Source of the DNA: Kribbella amoyensis
GTDB taxonomy: Bacteria > Actinomycetota > Actinomycetes > Propionibacteriales > Kribbellaceae
Assembly (NCBI RefSeq): GCF_007828865.1
Contig: NZ_VIVK01000001.1
Location: 1,798,001 to 1,862,000, forward strand
Direction of reading: 5' to 3'
DNA: 64,000 nucleotides
Under the pieces are notes generated by a model that was given only the letters and a program-made list of their open reading frames with translations, had not been told where the DNA came from and ran no database searches. Shown here in pieces: positions 8,010-17,202 of the stretch. Position numbers and translations under genes: made by a program. How positions within the stretch are numbered: the stretch's first letter is position 1; each line of letters begins with the position of its first letter.

Positions 8010-11000
8010 CTACTTCAGCCCGTAGGCCCTGATCACCGTCTGGGTGACCTTGTTACCGGCGTTGTCCCCGGCAACCACTCGCAACGACACCGTGCCCTTG
8101 CCGGCCGGAATCATCGCGACGTACTGGCCGTACGCGCCGACCGTGGCGACCTTGCGCCAGGTCGTGCCCTCGTCGAACGAGACCTCGGTCCGCAGCGAGG
8201 TGGACCGCGGTGCCGGCGCCCCGGCCTGCTGGCGGACCTTCAGCCCGAGCACGTGCGGGACGAGTCCGAGCGCCTTGCCGTTCAGATCGACCGGGACGTC
8301 GTAGTCGACCTGCAGCAGCGGCAGCGCCACGGCCTGGTCCTCGGCCACCTTCTTCGACCGGAAGTCCCACGCGGTCTGGGTCTTCGTCGCCCAGTTCCAC
8401 TCACCCGTGGTGTCGATCCGCTCGGTGTTCAGCTCCAGCCGGTACGCCGCGTCGCCGCTGCTGGTGACCACGTCCTCCCACGCGTCGGGGAGTTCGGCCA
8501 CCACCGCGCCGTTCTGCTTCAGTACGGCCGACGCCTTGGTGGTCTCGCCGACGGTGTAGTGCCCGGCCGCGTCCACGAACGCCGGGATCCGCAGCGACAG
8601 CCGGTCGCCGGTCCGGGTGGAGACGATGCCCGGCGCCGCGGCCGGACGGACCACCGGCTCGAACCAGCTCTCCGACGACGTGCCCTTGGCGTAGCTCCGC
8701 GGCAGCGTGGTGAGTCCGCCGTTCAGCGGGTTCATCGTGTCCCAGGTGTAGAGGTGGTGGACCCGGTGCTGCCAGAGCGAGTCACCCGCGGTCACCCACT
8801 CCTCGCGCACCTTCGGGGTCTCGACGAACCGCTGGGAGTCGTTCCACGCGTACTCCTGCCACGGCCGCCAGCCGAACCGCTGCTCCTTGGCCCACGGGAA
8901 GCCGCCGTTGTCGCGGTACGAGGTGGTCACCCGCGCACTGTTCGACGGGCTGACCGTGTAGTCGATCTTGGTCGGGATCTGCCCGGCCGAGACCTGCTGG
9001 ACGTCGTACAGGTACGGGCTGGACGTGGTCAGGGTCAGGTCGATGGTGGCCCGGCCGGCCCTGGCCCGGGTGACCAGCTTGGTGCCGTCCTTCGCGGTCG
9101 TCACCATCGCCGGGATCGGTTCGCGATCGCCGACCGGACGCCAGACGGTCCACGCCGACCAGTCGGCCGGACGGACCAGGATCACTGCTGCCGCCCCGGC
9201 CTGGGCCGCGGCCGCGATCTGCTGCTTCTCGCTGCCGTTGCCCCAGCCGTCCTCGCTGGAGTCGATCACGGCCACCGCGCCCTTGACGTTCTTCAGGTCC
9301 GGGGTCGCCGCGACCAGGCTGAACCGGCGCTTGCCCTCGTACGACGGCGACTGGTGCAGCAGGTTGATGTCGAGCGGACCGCTGACGCCCTGGACCGAGG
9401 CCTGGACCAGCGGCGCCACCAGTTGCCAGCGCGAGGAGAACTCGAAGCTGCCGTCACGGACCTTCGCGGTCGGCGTGACCAGGAGCTGCTGGAGGGTGCT
9501 GAAGTGCATCACGCCGTGGCTGATCCGGCGGCCGTTGGGGTACTGCCGGTGCACGTAGTAGCTCAGGATCGCCTGCTGCTCCGACGGCTTCGGCGTGTGG
9601 ATCGTGATCGGGGCCGCCTTCCGGGCGTCGATGACGATCTCGGTGTCCTTGGTGACCATGACGTTCGGGTCGGTGAACAGGCTGACCTTCTCGTCCTGCG
9701 CGCCACCACTGTCGACGATGGAGTGCAGCAGGTAGTTGCCCTCCTCCACCTCGGCGGTGAACGACTGTCCGTCGGGGATCCAGGCGAGCGAGTCCGAGCG
9801 GGAGTTGTCGCCGTACAGCGAGACCACCGGGACGCCGGTCGGCTGCCCGTCCAGGTCGACGGCGCGCAGGGTGACCTTGTGCTTCGGGCCGGCCCGCAAG
9901 GCGCCGACCGCGGTCCGGGTGCTGACGCCATCGGTGCCGGTGGCAACGATCCAGCCGCTGTACAGGCCGCGGCCCAGCTTGGCCGGGTCGAGCCCGACCG
10001 GGACGTCGGCAGTGCCACCGGCCGGGATCGTCACCGTCGACGGCGCGGTGATCCCGTCGGTCACGGGCTGCTTGGTGTCGAGGTTGTCCACGTCCACGGT
10101 GACGGTCAGCGTGACGGGCGCGTCACCCGTGTTGTGGTAGGTCACCGTCCTGGTGGCGGCGGTGCCGGCGAGGCCGAAGTCGGCGACACCGGTCGCGTAC
10201 ACCTTCTGCTGGATCGCCCGGGCCACGTCGACGCGGCCGGCGCCCTGCGCGTACACGCTCAGGTCCGGCGTGGTCTTCGCGGTGCTGACCAGTGCGTTCT
10301 TCAGCTGGTCCGCGGTCCAGTCCGGGTGCGCCTGGGCCAGCAGGGCCGCGGCCCCGGCCACGTGCGGCGCGGCCATCGACGTACCGGAGGCGGCCGTGTA
10401 GAGGTTGTCGACCGGCGCGCCCATCGCGGTCCCCGCGGCGCGCGCGGCGACGATGTCCACACCCGGCGCGGTGATCTCCGGCTTCAGGCCGTCGTCACCG
10501 AGACGCGGGCCGCGGCTGGAGAAGTCGGCCAGCTGGTCGTTGCGGTCCACGGCGCCGACGGTCAGGGCCGAGGCGGCCGCACCCGGCGTACCGATGGACT
10601 GGTCCTGGCCCTCGTTGCCGGCCGACACGACGAACAGCGTGCCGGTCTGGGCGGTGATGTCGTCGACCGCCTGGCTGAGCGGGTCGGTGCCGTCGGTGGC
10701 GCCGCCGCCGAGGCTCATGTTGACCACCTTGGCGCCCTCGGCCGCGGCCCACTCCATCCCGGCGATGATCCAGGAGTCGTAGCCGTAGCCGTCGTCGCCG
10801 AGCACCTTGCCGACCAACAGGTCCGCCTTCGGCGCGACGCCCTTGCGAGTCCCGTTCGCGCCCGCGCCGGTCCCGGCGATGGTGGCGGCGACGTGAGTGC
10901 CGTGGCCGAAGTGGTCGACCGGGCCGGTCGGGCTGCCGGAGAAGTCCTGGGCCTGCTGGATCTTGCCGGCCAGGTCCGGGTGGGTGGAGTCGACGCCGGT

Positions 11001-11693
11001 GTCGAGCACCGCGACCTCGACGCCGCTGCCTTCGTACCCGGCCTGCCAGGCGGCCGGGGCGCCGATCTGCGGGACGCTCTTGTCGAGCACCGGGCGGACC
11101 CGGCCGTCGAGCCACACCTTGCTGACGCCCTGGTCGAGCGCCCGGGCGTTCTGCGCCGGCTTGAGCGAGTCCCAGAGGTTCGTCAGCTCGGACTTGGTCG
11201 CCTTGACGGCCGCCGCGTTGATCGAGTCGAGCGACCGGGTGGTCGTCGTCCCGGGCAGCGAGGACCGGGTCCGGGCGCCGCTGGTGTACCGGACGATCAG
11301 CGGCAGGTTGCCGGTCGCCGAGTCGCCGTACCCGTCGGCGAGCAGTTCCTCGACGTCGAACAGGTCGACGTCCAGGACACCGGACGAGACGTACGGGACC
11401 GCGTCGCTCGGCAGGACGCGCAGTCCGCCGTCGACCTCGACGGTGTGGAACGCGATCCGCTCACGACCGGCGGCGGGCTGGACGCTCGCCGCCTTCCGGC
11501 CGGCACCGGCGTCGGTGACCTCGACGACGTCACCGGTGATCAGGGTGACCTTCTGCGAGGTACCGCCGGACGCCGCGGCGGATGCGGGCGTCGCCGGGGT
11601 TCCCGGTGGCGCGGCGGTGGCCTGGAGCATCGTCGTACTGCCCAAGGCCAGGGCGGCCGCGAGGATGGCGGCACTTTTCACGGGGGAGGACAT
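8010..11693 (-). CDS. Secreted S8 (subtilisin-like) serine peptidase with PA domain
   Basis: 1227 residues from ATG 11693, with AAGGAG 9 nt upstream. A longer in-frame start at 11753 is unlikely. Signal peptide (KSAAILAAALALGSTTMLQA, then an Ala-rich cut site), a propeptide to about residue 210, then an S8 catalytic domain: Asp near 231 in VAVLDTGVDSTHPDL, His near 264 in HFGHGTHVA, oxyanion Asn in SAGNEG, Ser near 439 in GTSMAAPHVAG. The C-terminal half has beta-rich modules and a PA-like protease-associated segment (LKNVKGAVAVIDSSEDGWGN; AAQAGAAAVILV). It should be a secreted, autoprocessed protein degrader. Convergent with the TrmB/LuxR regulator. Confidence 0.93.
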   Translation of the reverse strand: MSSPVKSAAILAAALALGSTTMLQATAAPPGTPATPASAAASGGTSQKVTLITGDVVEVTDAGAGRKAASVQPAAGRERIAFHTVEVDGGLRVLPSDAVPYVSSGVLDVDLFDVEELLADGYGDSATGNLPLIVRYTSGARTRSSLPGTTTTRSLDSINAAAVKATKSELTNLWDSLKPAQNARALDQGVSKVWLDGRVRPVLDKSVPQIGAPAAWQAGYEGSGVEVAVLDTGVDSTHPDLAGKIQQAQDFSGSPTGPVDHFGHGTHVAATIAGTGAGANGTRKGVAPKADLLVGKVLGDDGYGYDSWIIAGMEWAAAEGAKVVNMSLGGGATDGTDPLSQAVDDITAQTGTLFVVSAGNEGQDQSIGTPGAAASALTVGAVDRNDQLADFSSRGPRLGDDGLKPEITAPGVDIVAARAAGTAMGAPVDNLYTAASGTSMAAPHVAGAAALLAQAHPDWTADQLKNALVSTAKTTPDLSVYAQGAGRVDVARAIQQKVYATGVADFGLAGTAATRTVTYHNTGDAPVTLTVTVDVDNLDTKQPVTDGITAPSTVTIPAGGTADVPVGLDPAKLGRGLYSGWIVATGTDGVSTRTAVGALRAGPKHKVTLRAVDLDGQPTGVPVVSLYGDNSRSDSLAWIPDGQSFTAEVEEGNYLLHSIVDSGGAQDEKVSLFTDPNVMVTKDTEIVIDARKAAPITIHTPKPSEQQAILSYYVHRQYPNGRRISHGVMHFSTLQQLLVTPTAKVRDGSFEFSSRWQLVAPLVQASVQGVSGPLDINLLHQSPSYEGKRRFSLVAATPDLKNVKGAVAVIDSSEDGWGNGSEKQQIAAAAQAGAAAVILVRPADWSAWTVWRPVGDREPIPAMVTTAKDGTKLVTRARAGRATIDLTLTTSSPYLYDVQQVSAGQIPTKIDYTVSPSNSARVTTSYRDNGGFPWAKEQRFGWRPWQEYAWNDSQRFVETPKVREEWVTAGDSLWQHRVHHLYTWDTMNPLNGGLTTLPRSYAKGTSSESWFEPVVRPAAAPGIVSTRTGDRLSLRIPAFVDAAGHYTVGETTKASAVLKQNGAVVAELPDAWEDVVTSSGDAAYRLELNTERIDTTGEWNWATKTQTAWDFRSKKVAEDQAVALPLLQVDYDVPVDLNGKALGLVPHVLGLKVRQQAGAPAPRSTSLRTEVSFDEGTTWRKVATVGAYGQYVAMIPAGKGTVSLRVVAGDNAGNKVTQTVIRAYGLK

Positions 11694-11902
11694 GGATGGG
11701 CTCCTTCGAGAGGTTGGGGGCAGGCACCTCTTCCGAAGGAGTCTGCGGGCCACGACCGCCGGTATGCCCTGTCCACAGCTGCCGTCCCTGTGACATGACG
11801 CATGCGCGCCAGCCGATTCCGTAGTCGATCTGTCACGAAGAGTTGTCGCCCACCTTGCGCCGAACGGCTGCTTTCCCGCCTTCCTGGGTGCACTATCGGT
11901 TC

Positions 11903-12694
11903 ATGAGGGGGCCACAGGTGGTGCGTAGGTGGGCTTGGGTCGGGACGTTCGTCGTCGGGGCGGTGCTGTACCTGCTGGTGCTCGCCGTCCTCACCGACAC
12001 CAGCAACCCGAATCTCTTCCCGACGATGATCCTGCTCGGTGCGCTGGTGGTACCGCTGACGTTCGTCACGTTCGCGGCCGGCCGGGGTGGGCAGTGGCTG
12101 ATCGACGGACCGACGCTCAGCGGCTCGCTGGTGTTCGGCGGCGTCATCGGCGTGGTCGTCGCCGGGTTGCTCGAGTACGACGCGATGCGGCGGCTCGGTG
12201 CGTTGCCGATGCTCGGGGTCGGCATGATCGAGGAGGCGGCCAAGCTGATCGTGCCGATCGCGCTGGTGCTCTTCTTCGGGCATCGGTACCGGCACTCGAT
12301 CGGCACCGGCATCGTGATCGGTGTCGCGGTCGGCACCGGGTTCGCGGTCCTGGAGACGATGGGCTACGCGTTCGTCGCGCTGCTGAAGTCGGGCGGCAAC
12401 GTGGGGGCTGCCGAGGAGACCCTGTTCGTCCGCGGCCTGCTCTCCCCGGCCGGCCACGCGGCCTGGACCGGCCTGACCTGCTGGGGTCTGTGGCGGTTCG
12501 TGGTCGAGCCGACCGGCAAGAGGTTCCTCGCCTTCCTCGGCCTGTACGCCGTGGCCGTCGCGCTGCACACCACCTGGGACGGCATCGGCGGCCTGATCAC
12601 GTACGTGGTGGTCGCCGCGATCTCGATCGGTCTGCTGCTGTTCGGTCTGAGCCGGGCCCGCCGCGACGACAGCCGTGAACCGGCCGCCGCCTGA
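11903..12694 (+). CDS. PrsW-family intramembrane metalloprotease
   Basis: About 263 residues from ATG 11903; there is no clear Shine-Dalgarno, and an in-frame GTG just downstream is possible. Seven or so membrane helices carry the PrsW/CPBP-like motifs: GVGMIEEAAKL (Glu-Glu), GFAVLETMGYAF, SPAGHAAWTG and ALHTTWDG, where Glu and His residues bind zinc in the membrane. Known PrsW proteins cut anti-sigma factors or act as membrane proteases; the substrate here is unknown. The 3' end overlaps the next gene by 20 nt, so they are coupled. Confidence 0.85.
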   Translation: MRGPQVVRRWAWVGTFVVGAVLYLLVLAVLTDTSNPNLFPTMILLGALVVPLTFVTFAAGRGGQWLIDGPTLSGSLVFGGVIGVVVAGLLEYDAMRRLGALPMLGVGMIEEAAKLIVPIALVLFFGHRYRHSIGTGIVIGVAVGTGFAVLETMGYAFVALLKSGGNVGAAEETLFVRGLLSPAGHAAWTGLTCWGLWRFVVEPTGKRFLAFLGLYAVAVALHTTWDGIGGLITYVVVAAISIGLLLFGLSRARRDDSREPAAA

Positions 12695-13820
12695 CCCGAT
12701 GCTGCCCGACTTCAAGCTGGAGACGTACTTCTCGCGCTGGGAGTTCAGCGCCCGGTACCACCTGACCGCCTCGGACGCGCAGACGCTGCCGATGGCCGAC
12801 CTGCTCGAGTTGGCCGACGACGACGGCCGGCGCCGCTGGGAGGCGCTCGAGCTCGGCTATACCGAGACCCGCGGGCTGCCCGCGTTGCGGGAGGAGATCG
12901 CCGCGACGTACGAGCAGGTCGCCGCCGAGGACGTGCTCTGCTTCGCCGGCGCCGAGGAGGCCATCTACCTGGCGATGCGCGTGCTGCTCGGGCCGGGCGA
13001 TCACGCGGTCGTCCTCACCCCGAACTACCAGGCGGCGGAGACGATCCCGTTGTCGGTCGCCGAGGTCACCGGGGTCGCGCTGCGGTCCGAGGACGACTGG
13101 GCGCTCGACGTGGACGCGATCGAGGCCGCGCTCCGGCCGACCACCCGCCTGGTCTCGGTGAACTTCCCGAACAACCCGACCGGCGCGGTCCCCGATCCCG
13201 CCACCTGGCTGCGGCTGGTCCGGTTGTGCGACGAACGCGGGATCATCTTGTTCAGCGACGAGGTGTACCGCGGGCTGGAGCTCGACCGGCCGTCGTTGCC
13301 GCAGGCCGTCGACCTGTCCCCGGCCGCGGTGTCGCTGAACGTCATGTCCAAGGCGTACGGGCTGCCCGGTCTCCGGATCGGCTGGATCGCCTGCCGTGAT
13401 CCGGCGCTGCTGGACCGGCTGGAACGAGCCAAGCACTACACCTCGATCTGCAACTCCGGGCCGAGCGAGATCCTCGCGCTGATCGCCTTGCGGGCCCGCG
13501 ATCACCTGCTCGAACGCAACCGCCGGATCGTGGCCGCGAACGTCCCGAGCTTCGACGCGTTCTTCGGCCGCTTCCCGGAGTTGTTCGAGTGGAAGCCGCC
13601 GCAAGGTGGATGCGTCTGCTTCCCCCGGTACCTCGGCGCGGACGGCGTCGAGGCGATGTGCGCGAACCTGGTCACCGAAGCGGGCGTCCTGCTGCTCCCG
13701 GCGAGCATCTACCGCTCCGACCTGACCCAGGTCCCAGCAGACCGATTCCGAATCGGCGTCGGCCGACAGGGCCCCGAAGAAGCACTCGCGGTATGGACGC
13801 AGTGGCTGACCGTGCGGTGA
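12675..13820 (+). CDS. PLP-dependent aminotransferase, class I/II fold
   Basis: 381 residues from GTG 12675. Fold-type I features: PNYQAAETIPL, NFPNNPTGAVPD (substrate/PLP loop), FSDEVYRGLEL (PLP-ring Asp/Tyr) and NVMSKAYGLPGLRIGW with the Schiff-base Lys. The opening DFKLETYFSRWEFSARYHL places it in the branch that includes capreomycidine-synthase-like and other unassigned aminotransferases, so the exact amino donor is not predictable. Overlap with the PrsW gene suggests one transcript. Confidence 0.9.
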   Translation: MNRPPPDPMLPDFKLETYFSRWEFSARYHLTASDAQTLPMADLLELADDDGRRRWEALELGYTETRGLPALREEIAATYEQVAAEDVLCFAGAEEAIYLAMRVLLGPGDHAVVLTPNYQAAETIPLSVAEVTGVALRSEDDWALDVDAIEAALRPTTRLVSVNFPNNPTGAVPDPATWLRLVRLCDERGIILFSDEVYRGLELDRPSLPQAVDLSPAAVSLNVMSKAYGLPGLRIGWIACRDPALLDRLERAKHYTSICNSGPSEILALIALRARDHLLERNRRIVAANVPSFDAFFGRFPELFEWKPPQGGCVCFPRYLGADGVEAMCANLVTEAGVLLLPASIYRSDLTQVPADRFRIGVGRQGPEEALAVWTQWLTVR

Positions 13821-13939
13821 TTCCGGGCGCGGCGGTGGGGCAGCAGAGAGTATCCGCCCGCGCGTCTCATGCCGTGGGCAGTATCGATCCCTGGATCGCA
13901 GAGGACACCGGATCAAACGTCCTCCATCCAAACTCTGCG

Positions 13940-14356
13940 TCAGGGAGCCAGGAGTCGAGCGGCACCGTCTACGAGCGTGGTCGCGCTCCGGATCGCGTTC
14001 CTGGCCTGTTGAGGTCCGACGTAGACCATTCCGTAGTGCGCGTTGTCCTTGACGTCGAGCAGTCGCACAAGCGCCCGAGACATGGCCTTGCCTTCAGACC
14101 CTGCTTGGGCAAGCAGTTGGATGGCCTGGCGGTGATCTTGTCCTCGCGACCGTCTGCCGAGCGATGCGCAGCATGCCGCGTCCGCCGCAGCGATGCCTGC
14201 CAGCACGGCGAGGGCGGCAGCAACGTTGTCGTTGGCAAGCTCGTCGTCCTCGGCGCCGACGAGTTGGGCGACATCGAGAAACGCGCGTGCTTGGCTGAGC
14301 CTGACGCTTGCTTGGGCGCGGTTGCAGTCCTCGGTCCGGCCGCCTCGCGTCGTCAC
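13940..14356 (-). CDS. HEPN-domain protein, putative toxin of MNT-HEPN module 1
   Basis: 138 residues from GTG 14356, overlapping the upstream nucleotidyltransferase stop by GTGA. All-helical protein (QARAFLDVAQL; AALAVLAGIAAADAACCASL) with RRSRGQDHRQA, fitting the HEPN R-x4-6-H nuclease motif. In MNT-HEPN pairs the HEPN protein is an RNase that the MNT partner neutralises, in some systems by AMPylating a tyrosine; a suitable Tyr is present in NAHYGMVYVG. Function is inferred from fold, motif and partner. Confidence 0.75.
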   Translation of the reverse strand: MTTRGGRTEDCNRAQASVRLSQARAFLDVAQLVGAEDDELANDNVAAALAVLAGIAAADAACCASLGRRSRGQDHRQAIQLLAQAGSEGKAMSRALVRLLDVKDNAHYGMVYVGPQQARNAIRSATTLVDGAARLLAP

Positions 14357-14991
14357 TGAGGCATCGCCCCGGAGGTGAGCTGACGTCGGAGATTTCGGAA
14401 GTCCGGTCCGAAGACGGTGACACAGTCGCGCAACCAGTCCTTGACGATCGGCTCTCCGGTCGTGATGTGGGTCAGCAGTTCGGTGCTGGTCAGCGCATAG
14501 GTCTGCAGATGATTCCCGGTCCACAGCTGGACCTGTTCAGCCAAGGAGCCGAGTTGTTCGTCCCAGTCCGGCGGCGACTGGCTGAACTCGTGAACGACTA
14601 GAAGGTCGATGTCGCTCCGCAGATCGCCATCACCTCGCGCCACCGAACCGAACAAGCTCGCGTGCAGCGGCCGGGCTGACCAGGTGGCCTCGATCTCGGT
14701 CTGGATTCGCACGATGAGCCGGCGGCGTAGGTCGGCGAGTTCCAGCACGGCCGGCGCTGCCAGGTGGTCGCGATTGAGCAGGTACGCCGTGCTGGCTCCG
14801 ACCTCGGTAGCACTGACCAGACCAGTCGTCGCTAGTCGCCGGAGCGCGTTCCGGATCCCGGTTTCGCTGCCACCGCCGACCAACTGGTGGACCTTTCGCC
14901 CGGTGAGTGGCTGGGTGGTTCGCGCCAGAACGGTGAGTACGGGGCCGTCCAGCGTGGTGATGACTGTGGTGATTGGTCGAGAAAGGTCCAT
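14353..14991 (-). CDS. wHTH-nucleotidyltransferase (MNT) antitoxin of MNT-HEPN module 1
   Basis: 212 residues from ATG 14991 (GAGGT upstream). The N-terminal winged helix (about 1-85; GRKVHQLVGGGSETGIRNALRR) is followed by a minimal nucleotidyltransferase domain with LFGSVARGDGDLRSDIDLLVV, the G-S-x9-13-D-x-D catalytic signature. The domain pair suggests a DNA-binding, autoregulating antitoxin that also modifies its HEPN partner. Three phased operator-like sites lie immediately upstream. Divergent from the erythromycin esterase gene. Confidence 0.83.
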   Translation of the reverse strand: MDLSRPITTVITTLDGPVLTVLARTTQPLTGRKVHQLVGGGSETGIRNALRRLATTGLVSATEVGASTAYLLNRDHLAAPAVLELADLRRRLIVRIQTEIEATWSARPLHASLFGSVARGDGDLRSDIDLLVVHEFSQSPPDWDEQLGSLAEQVQLWTGNHLQTYALTSTELLTHITTGEPIVKDWLRDCVTVFGPDFRNLRRQLTSGAMPQ

Positions 14992-15009
14992 CTCAGCACC
15001 TCGTTCTAC

Positions 15010-15056
15010 TGCCGATATCGGCACTAATCTACCGATATCCACACAATAATGCCGAT
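15010..15056. promoter_or_regulatory. Phased operator array of MNT-HEPN module 1
   Basis: T[G/A]CCGAT occurs at 15010, 15030 and 15050, exactly 20 bp (two helical turns) apart. The first copy extends to the perfect 14-bp palindrome TGCCGATATCGGCA (15010-15023) and the second to TACCGATATC. The array begins 19 bp upstream of the MNT start codon, where its winged helix could autorepress. Confidence 0.65.
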
Positions 15057-15149
15057 CACACAAGGTAGTTGACCGCTTGCGGGATGAGTAACGGTTCGAT
15101 GCTTTGGCGACGTGGCAGAGTCTGACGATCTGCGAAAAGTCTCAACATC

Positions 15150-15175
15150 AAGGTTCAACGATAAGGTTGAATCTT
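15150..15175 (+). promoter_or_regulatory. Inverted repeat at the erythromycin-esterase start
   Basis: AAGGTTCAA (15150-15158) and TTGAATCTT (15167-15175) form an 8/9 inverted repeat with an 8-nt spacer, ending one base before the ATG. AAGGTT also recurs directly at 15150 and 15163. It could be a MerR-like or other repressor operator, or an mRNA hairpin occluding the start; no obvious Shine-Dalgarno is present. Confidence 0.45.
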
Positions 15176-16309
15176 ATGGATCGGGACATGAGTGCCTTCG
15201 TCGGTGCGGGTTGTGAGCTGTTGGGGTTCGGGGAGCCGACTCATCAGGAGCCGGCTTTCGGGTGGGTTCGGAACGAGGTTTTCGCGGGGTTGGTCGAGAC
15301 CGGGTTCAGCTCGATCGCCTTGGAGACGGATCGGGTTGCCGCGTTGCTCGTGGACGACTTCGTCCGCACCGGGATCGGTGATCTCGACGCGGTGATGCGG
15401 GACGGGTTCTCGCATACTTTCGGGGAGTTGGAGACGAATCGGGCGCTGGTTCGCTGGCTGCGGGAGTACAACGCGGGGGTGCCAGTGGAGCGGCGGGTGG
15501 GGTTTCACGGGTTCGACGCGGCGACCGAGATGATGAGTGCGCCGAGTCCGCGGCGGTATCTCGAATTCGGGCGGGACTACCTGGGACTCGAGCTCGACGT
15601 CGCCGGACTTGCCGGTCCGGACGAGCGGTGGAGTTGTACCGAGGCGATCATGGATCCGGCCAGTTCGCCCGGTGACAGTGCTGAGGCGGATCGGTTGCGG
15701 GTGATCGCCGACGACCTGCTCACGGTGCTCTACACGCGGGCGCCCGAGCTGATCGCGAAGACCTCGCGCGCCGACTGGTACCGGGCGGAGACGCACCTGA
15801 CCACGGGGCTCGGTCTGCTGCGCTATCACAAGCAGTCCGCGGAGCGCCTTGAACAGCAGGAGCGGATCTCCCGGCTGTCCAGTGTTCGCGATGCTCTGAT
15901 GGCGCAGAACCTTCTCGACATCCGTCGGGTCGAGGCCGGTCGTGGTGGGACCCTGGTCTTCGCGAACAACCTTCATCTGCAGCGGAACACGAGTGCTTGG
16001 CGGCTGGGCGGGATGGACTACACCTGGTCCTCCGCCGGCTCCATCGTGGCGCGGTTGGTGGGCAGGCAGTACGCGTTCGTCGCCGGCAGTCTGGGGCGCA
16101 GTGAGGCTGTCGGACTCGGCGAGCCCGCGCCGGATACGTACGAGAGCTTCCTGCAAAGTCGGACCACGAGTTGGGGGCTGATCCCGGCCAAGGACGTCCC
16201 GCCCGCCCGGACGCGCACCGAAACCACCCCGGAGCAGGGGTACTTCCCACTCGACCAGGCGACCGTCGACGGCGCCGACGCGATCCTGCACATCAGCGCC
16301 GGCGCCTGA
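15176..16309 (+). CDS. Erythromycin esterase family protein
   Basis: 377 residues from ATG 15176; an upstream in-frame start at 15104 would run through the inverted repeat and is less likely. Erythromycin-esterase/TraB-like features: LLGFGEPTHQEPAF near the start (catalytic E-x-x-H), RVGFHGFDAA, and VFANNLHLQRN in the C-terminal half (metal/active-site His region). Family members hydrolyse macrolactones or are cobyrinic-acid-associated enzymes of unknown substrate, so antibiotic resistance is possible but not shown. Divergent from MNT-HEPN module 1. Confidence 0.85.
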   Translation: MDRDMSAFVGAGCELLGFGEPTHQEPAFGWVRNEVFAGLVETGFSSIALETDRVAALLVDDFVRTGIGDLDAVMRDGFSHTFGELETNRALVRWLREYNAGVPVERRVGFHGFDAATEMMSAPSPRRYLEFGRDYLGLELDVAGLAGPDERWSCTEAIMDPASSPGDSAEADRLRVIADDLLTVLYTRAPELIAKTSRADWYRAETHLTTGLGLLRYHKQSAERLEQQERISRLSSVRDALMAQNLLDIRRVEAGRGGTLVFANNLHLQRNTSAWRLGGMDYTWSSAGSIVARLVGRQYAFVAGSLGRSEAVGLGEPAPDTYESFLQSRTTSWGLIPAKDVPPARTRTETTPEQGYFPLDQATVDGADAILHISAGA

Positions 16310-16646
16310 CCCCGGGTACGAGATGACCAACTCTGGTGGCGGGTGGCTGCCGGGTCAGTCAAGTGTCGGCACTGTGAGACGGCTTCGGCTGAGCCATGGA
16401 CTTTCTGTCCCGGACTGAGTACGGTCCGTAGCGGCGTCCGCACCACGCCCCTCAAGCCGGCCCTCGGGCCGGCTCTCACCGGACGGTGAGGTGCTGCCCG
16501 CCAGTAGCGCCTCACTGGTGGATGGGCAGAGCAGCTCAAGGCGGCCAGCCGGGAGCTGATGGGGGCCCATACACCCAGGTGGGGCGGGCCGAGCGCGGTC
16601 ATCCGACCATCGCGCTCCCCGCCCCACCGGCTCAAACTCCTCCCCC
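16310..16646. other. Non-coding gap with two adjacent hairpins
   Basis: No convincing gene. The stem AGCCGGCCC (16455-16463) / GGGCCGGCT (16466-16474) is followed directly by CTCACCG (16475-16481) / CGGTGAG (16484-16490). Both have tiny loops and no T run. They probably end the esterase transcript. Short open frames here lack codon bias and conserved features. Confidence 0.6.
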
Positions 16647-16670
16647 AACGCACCCGACCCGTCGGTCGTC
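16647..16670 (+). promoter_or_regulatory. Candidate ECF-type promoter of the sigma-factor gene
   Basis: CCAAC with AAC at 16647-16649 and CGTC at 16667-16670, separated by 17 nt, resembles the AAC-N16-17-CGTC ECF promoter. It is about 35 bp upstream of the GTG, consistent with sigma autoregulation; inference only. Confidence 0.45.
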
Positions 16671-16704
16671 TAGCTTGGCGACAGGAACATCGAGGGACGG
16701 TGCT

Positions 16705-17202
16705 GTGGCTGACTGGGAAAGCACGTTCGCCGAGCTGGTCGCGGTCCGCGGCCCGGCGTTGCGCGCGCACGCCTATCTGCTCACCGGGGACCCGGCCACG
16801 GCCGGCGACCTGGTGCAGGAGGCTCTGCTGCGCGTCTTCGGCCGGTTGCGGTTGGGGACCGACATCGACCAGCTCGAGGCGTACGTGCGCCGCGTCATCC
16901 TGAACCTGTACGTCGACGAGCGCCGGCGGGCGAAACGCTGGAACGACACCCGCCACCTGCTCGCGGACGAACCGGTCCAGGGCGACGACCACCTGGTCGA
17001 CGCCAACGCCGTACGCCAAGCACTGTCCGGCCTGTCACCCAAGCAGCGCGCCTGTGTGGTGTTGCGGTACTACGAGGACCTGACCGTCCTCGAGATCGCG
17101 GACCAGCTCGGGTGCGCCGAGGGCACGGTGAAACGCCACCTGGCCGACGCTCGGACCAGGCTGGCCTCGCAGCTGGGCGTGACAGAGGAGAGTGTGCGAT
17201 GA
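16705..17202 (+). CDS. SigE-family ECF RNA polymerase sigma factor
   Basis: 165 residues from GTG 16705, with CGAGGGA 7 nt upstream. Region 2 (FAELVAVRGPALRAHAYLLTGDPATAGDLVQEALLRV) and region 4 (LSPKQRACVVLRYYEDLTVLEIADQLGCAEGTVKRH) are complete, as in the actinobacterial SigE/SigM small sigma group that often drives envelope or antibiotic stress genes. The stop overlaps the next ATG by 4 nt (ATGA), coupling it to a membrane-anchored partner. Confidence 0.93.
   Translation: MADWESTFAELVAVRGPALRAHAYLLTGDPATAGDLVQEALLRVFGRLRLGTDIDQLEAYVRRVILNLYVDERRRAKRWNDTRHLLADEPVQGDDHLVDANAVRQALSGLSPKQRACVVLRYYEDLTVLEIADQLGCAEGTVKRHLADARTRLASQLGVTEESVR

Noticed and set aside
8253-11798. 1181-codon open frame antisense to the subtilase
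   Set aside because: Repetitive Arg/Gly/Asp-rich shadow of the S8 gene, whose catalytic motifs and signal peptide are on the other strand.
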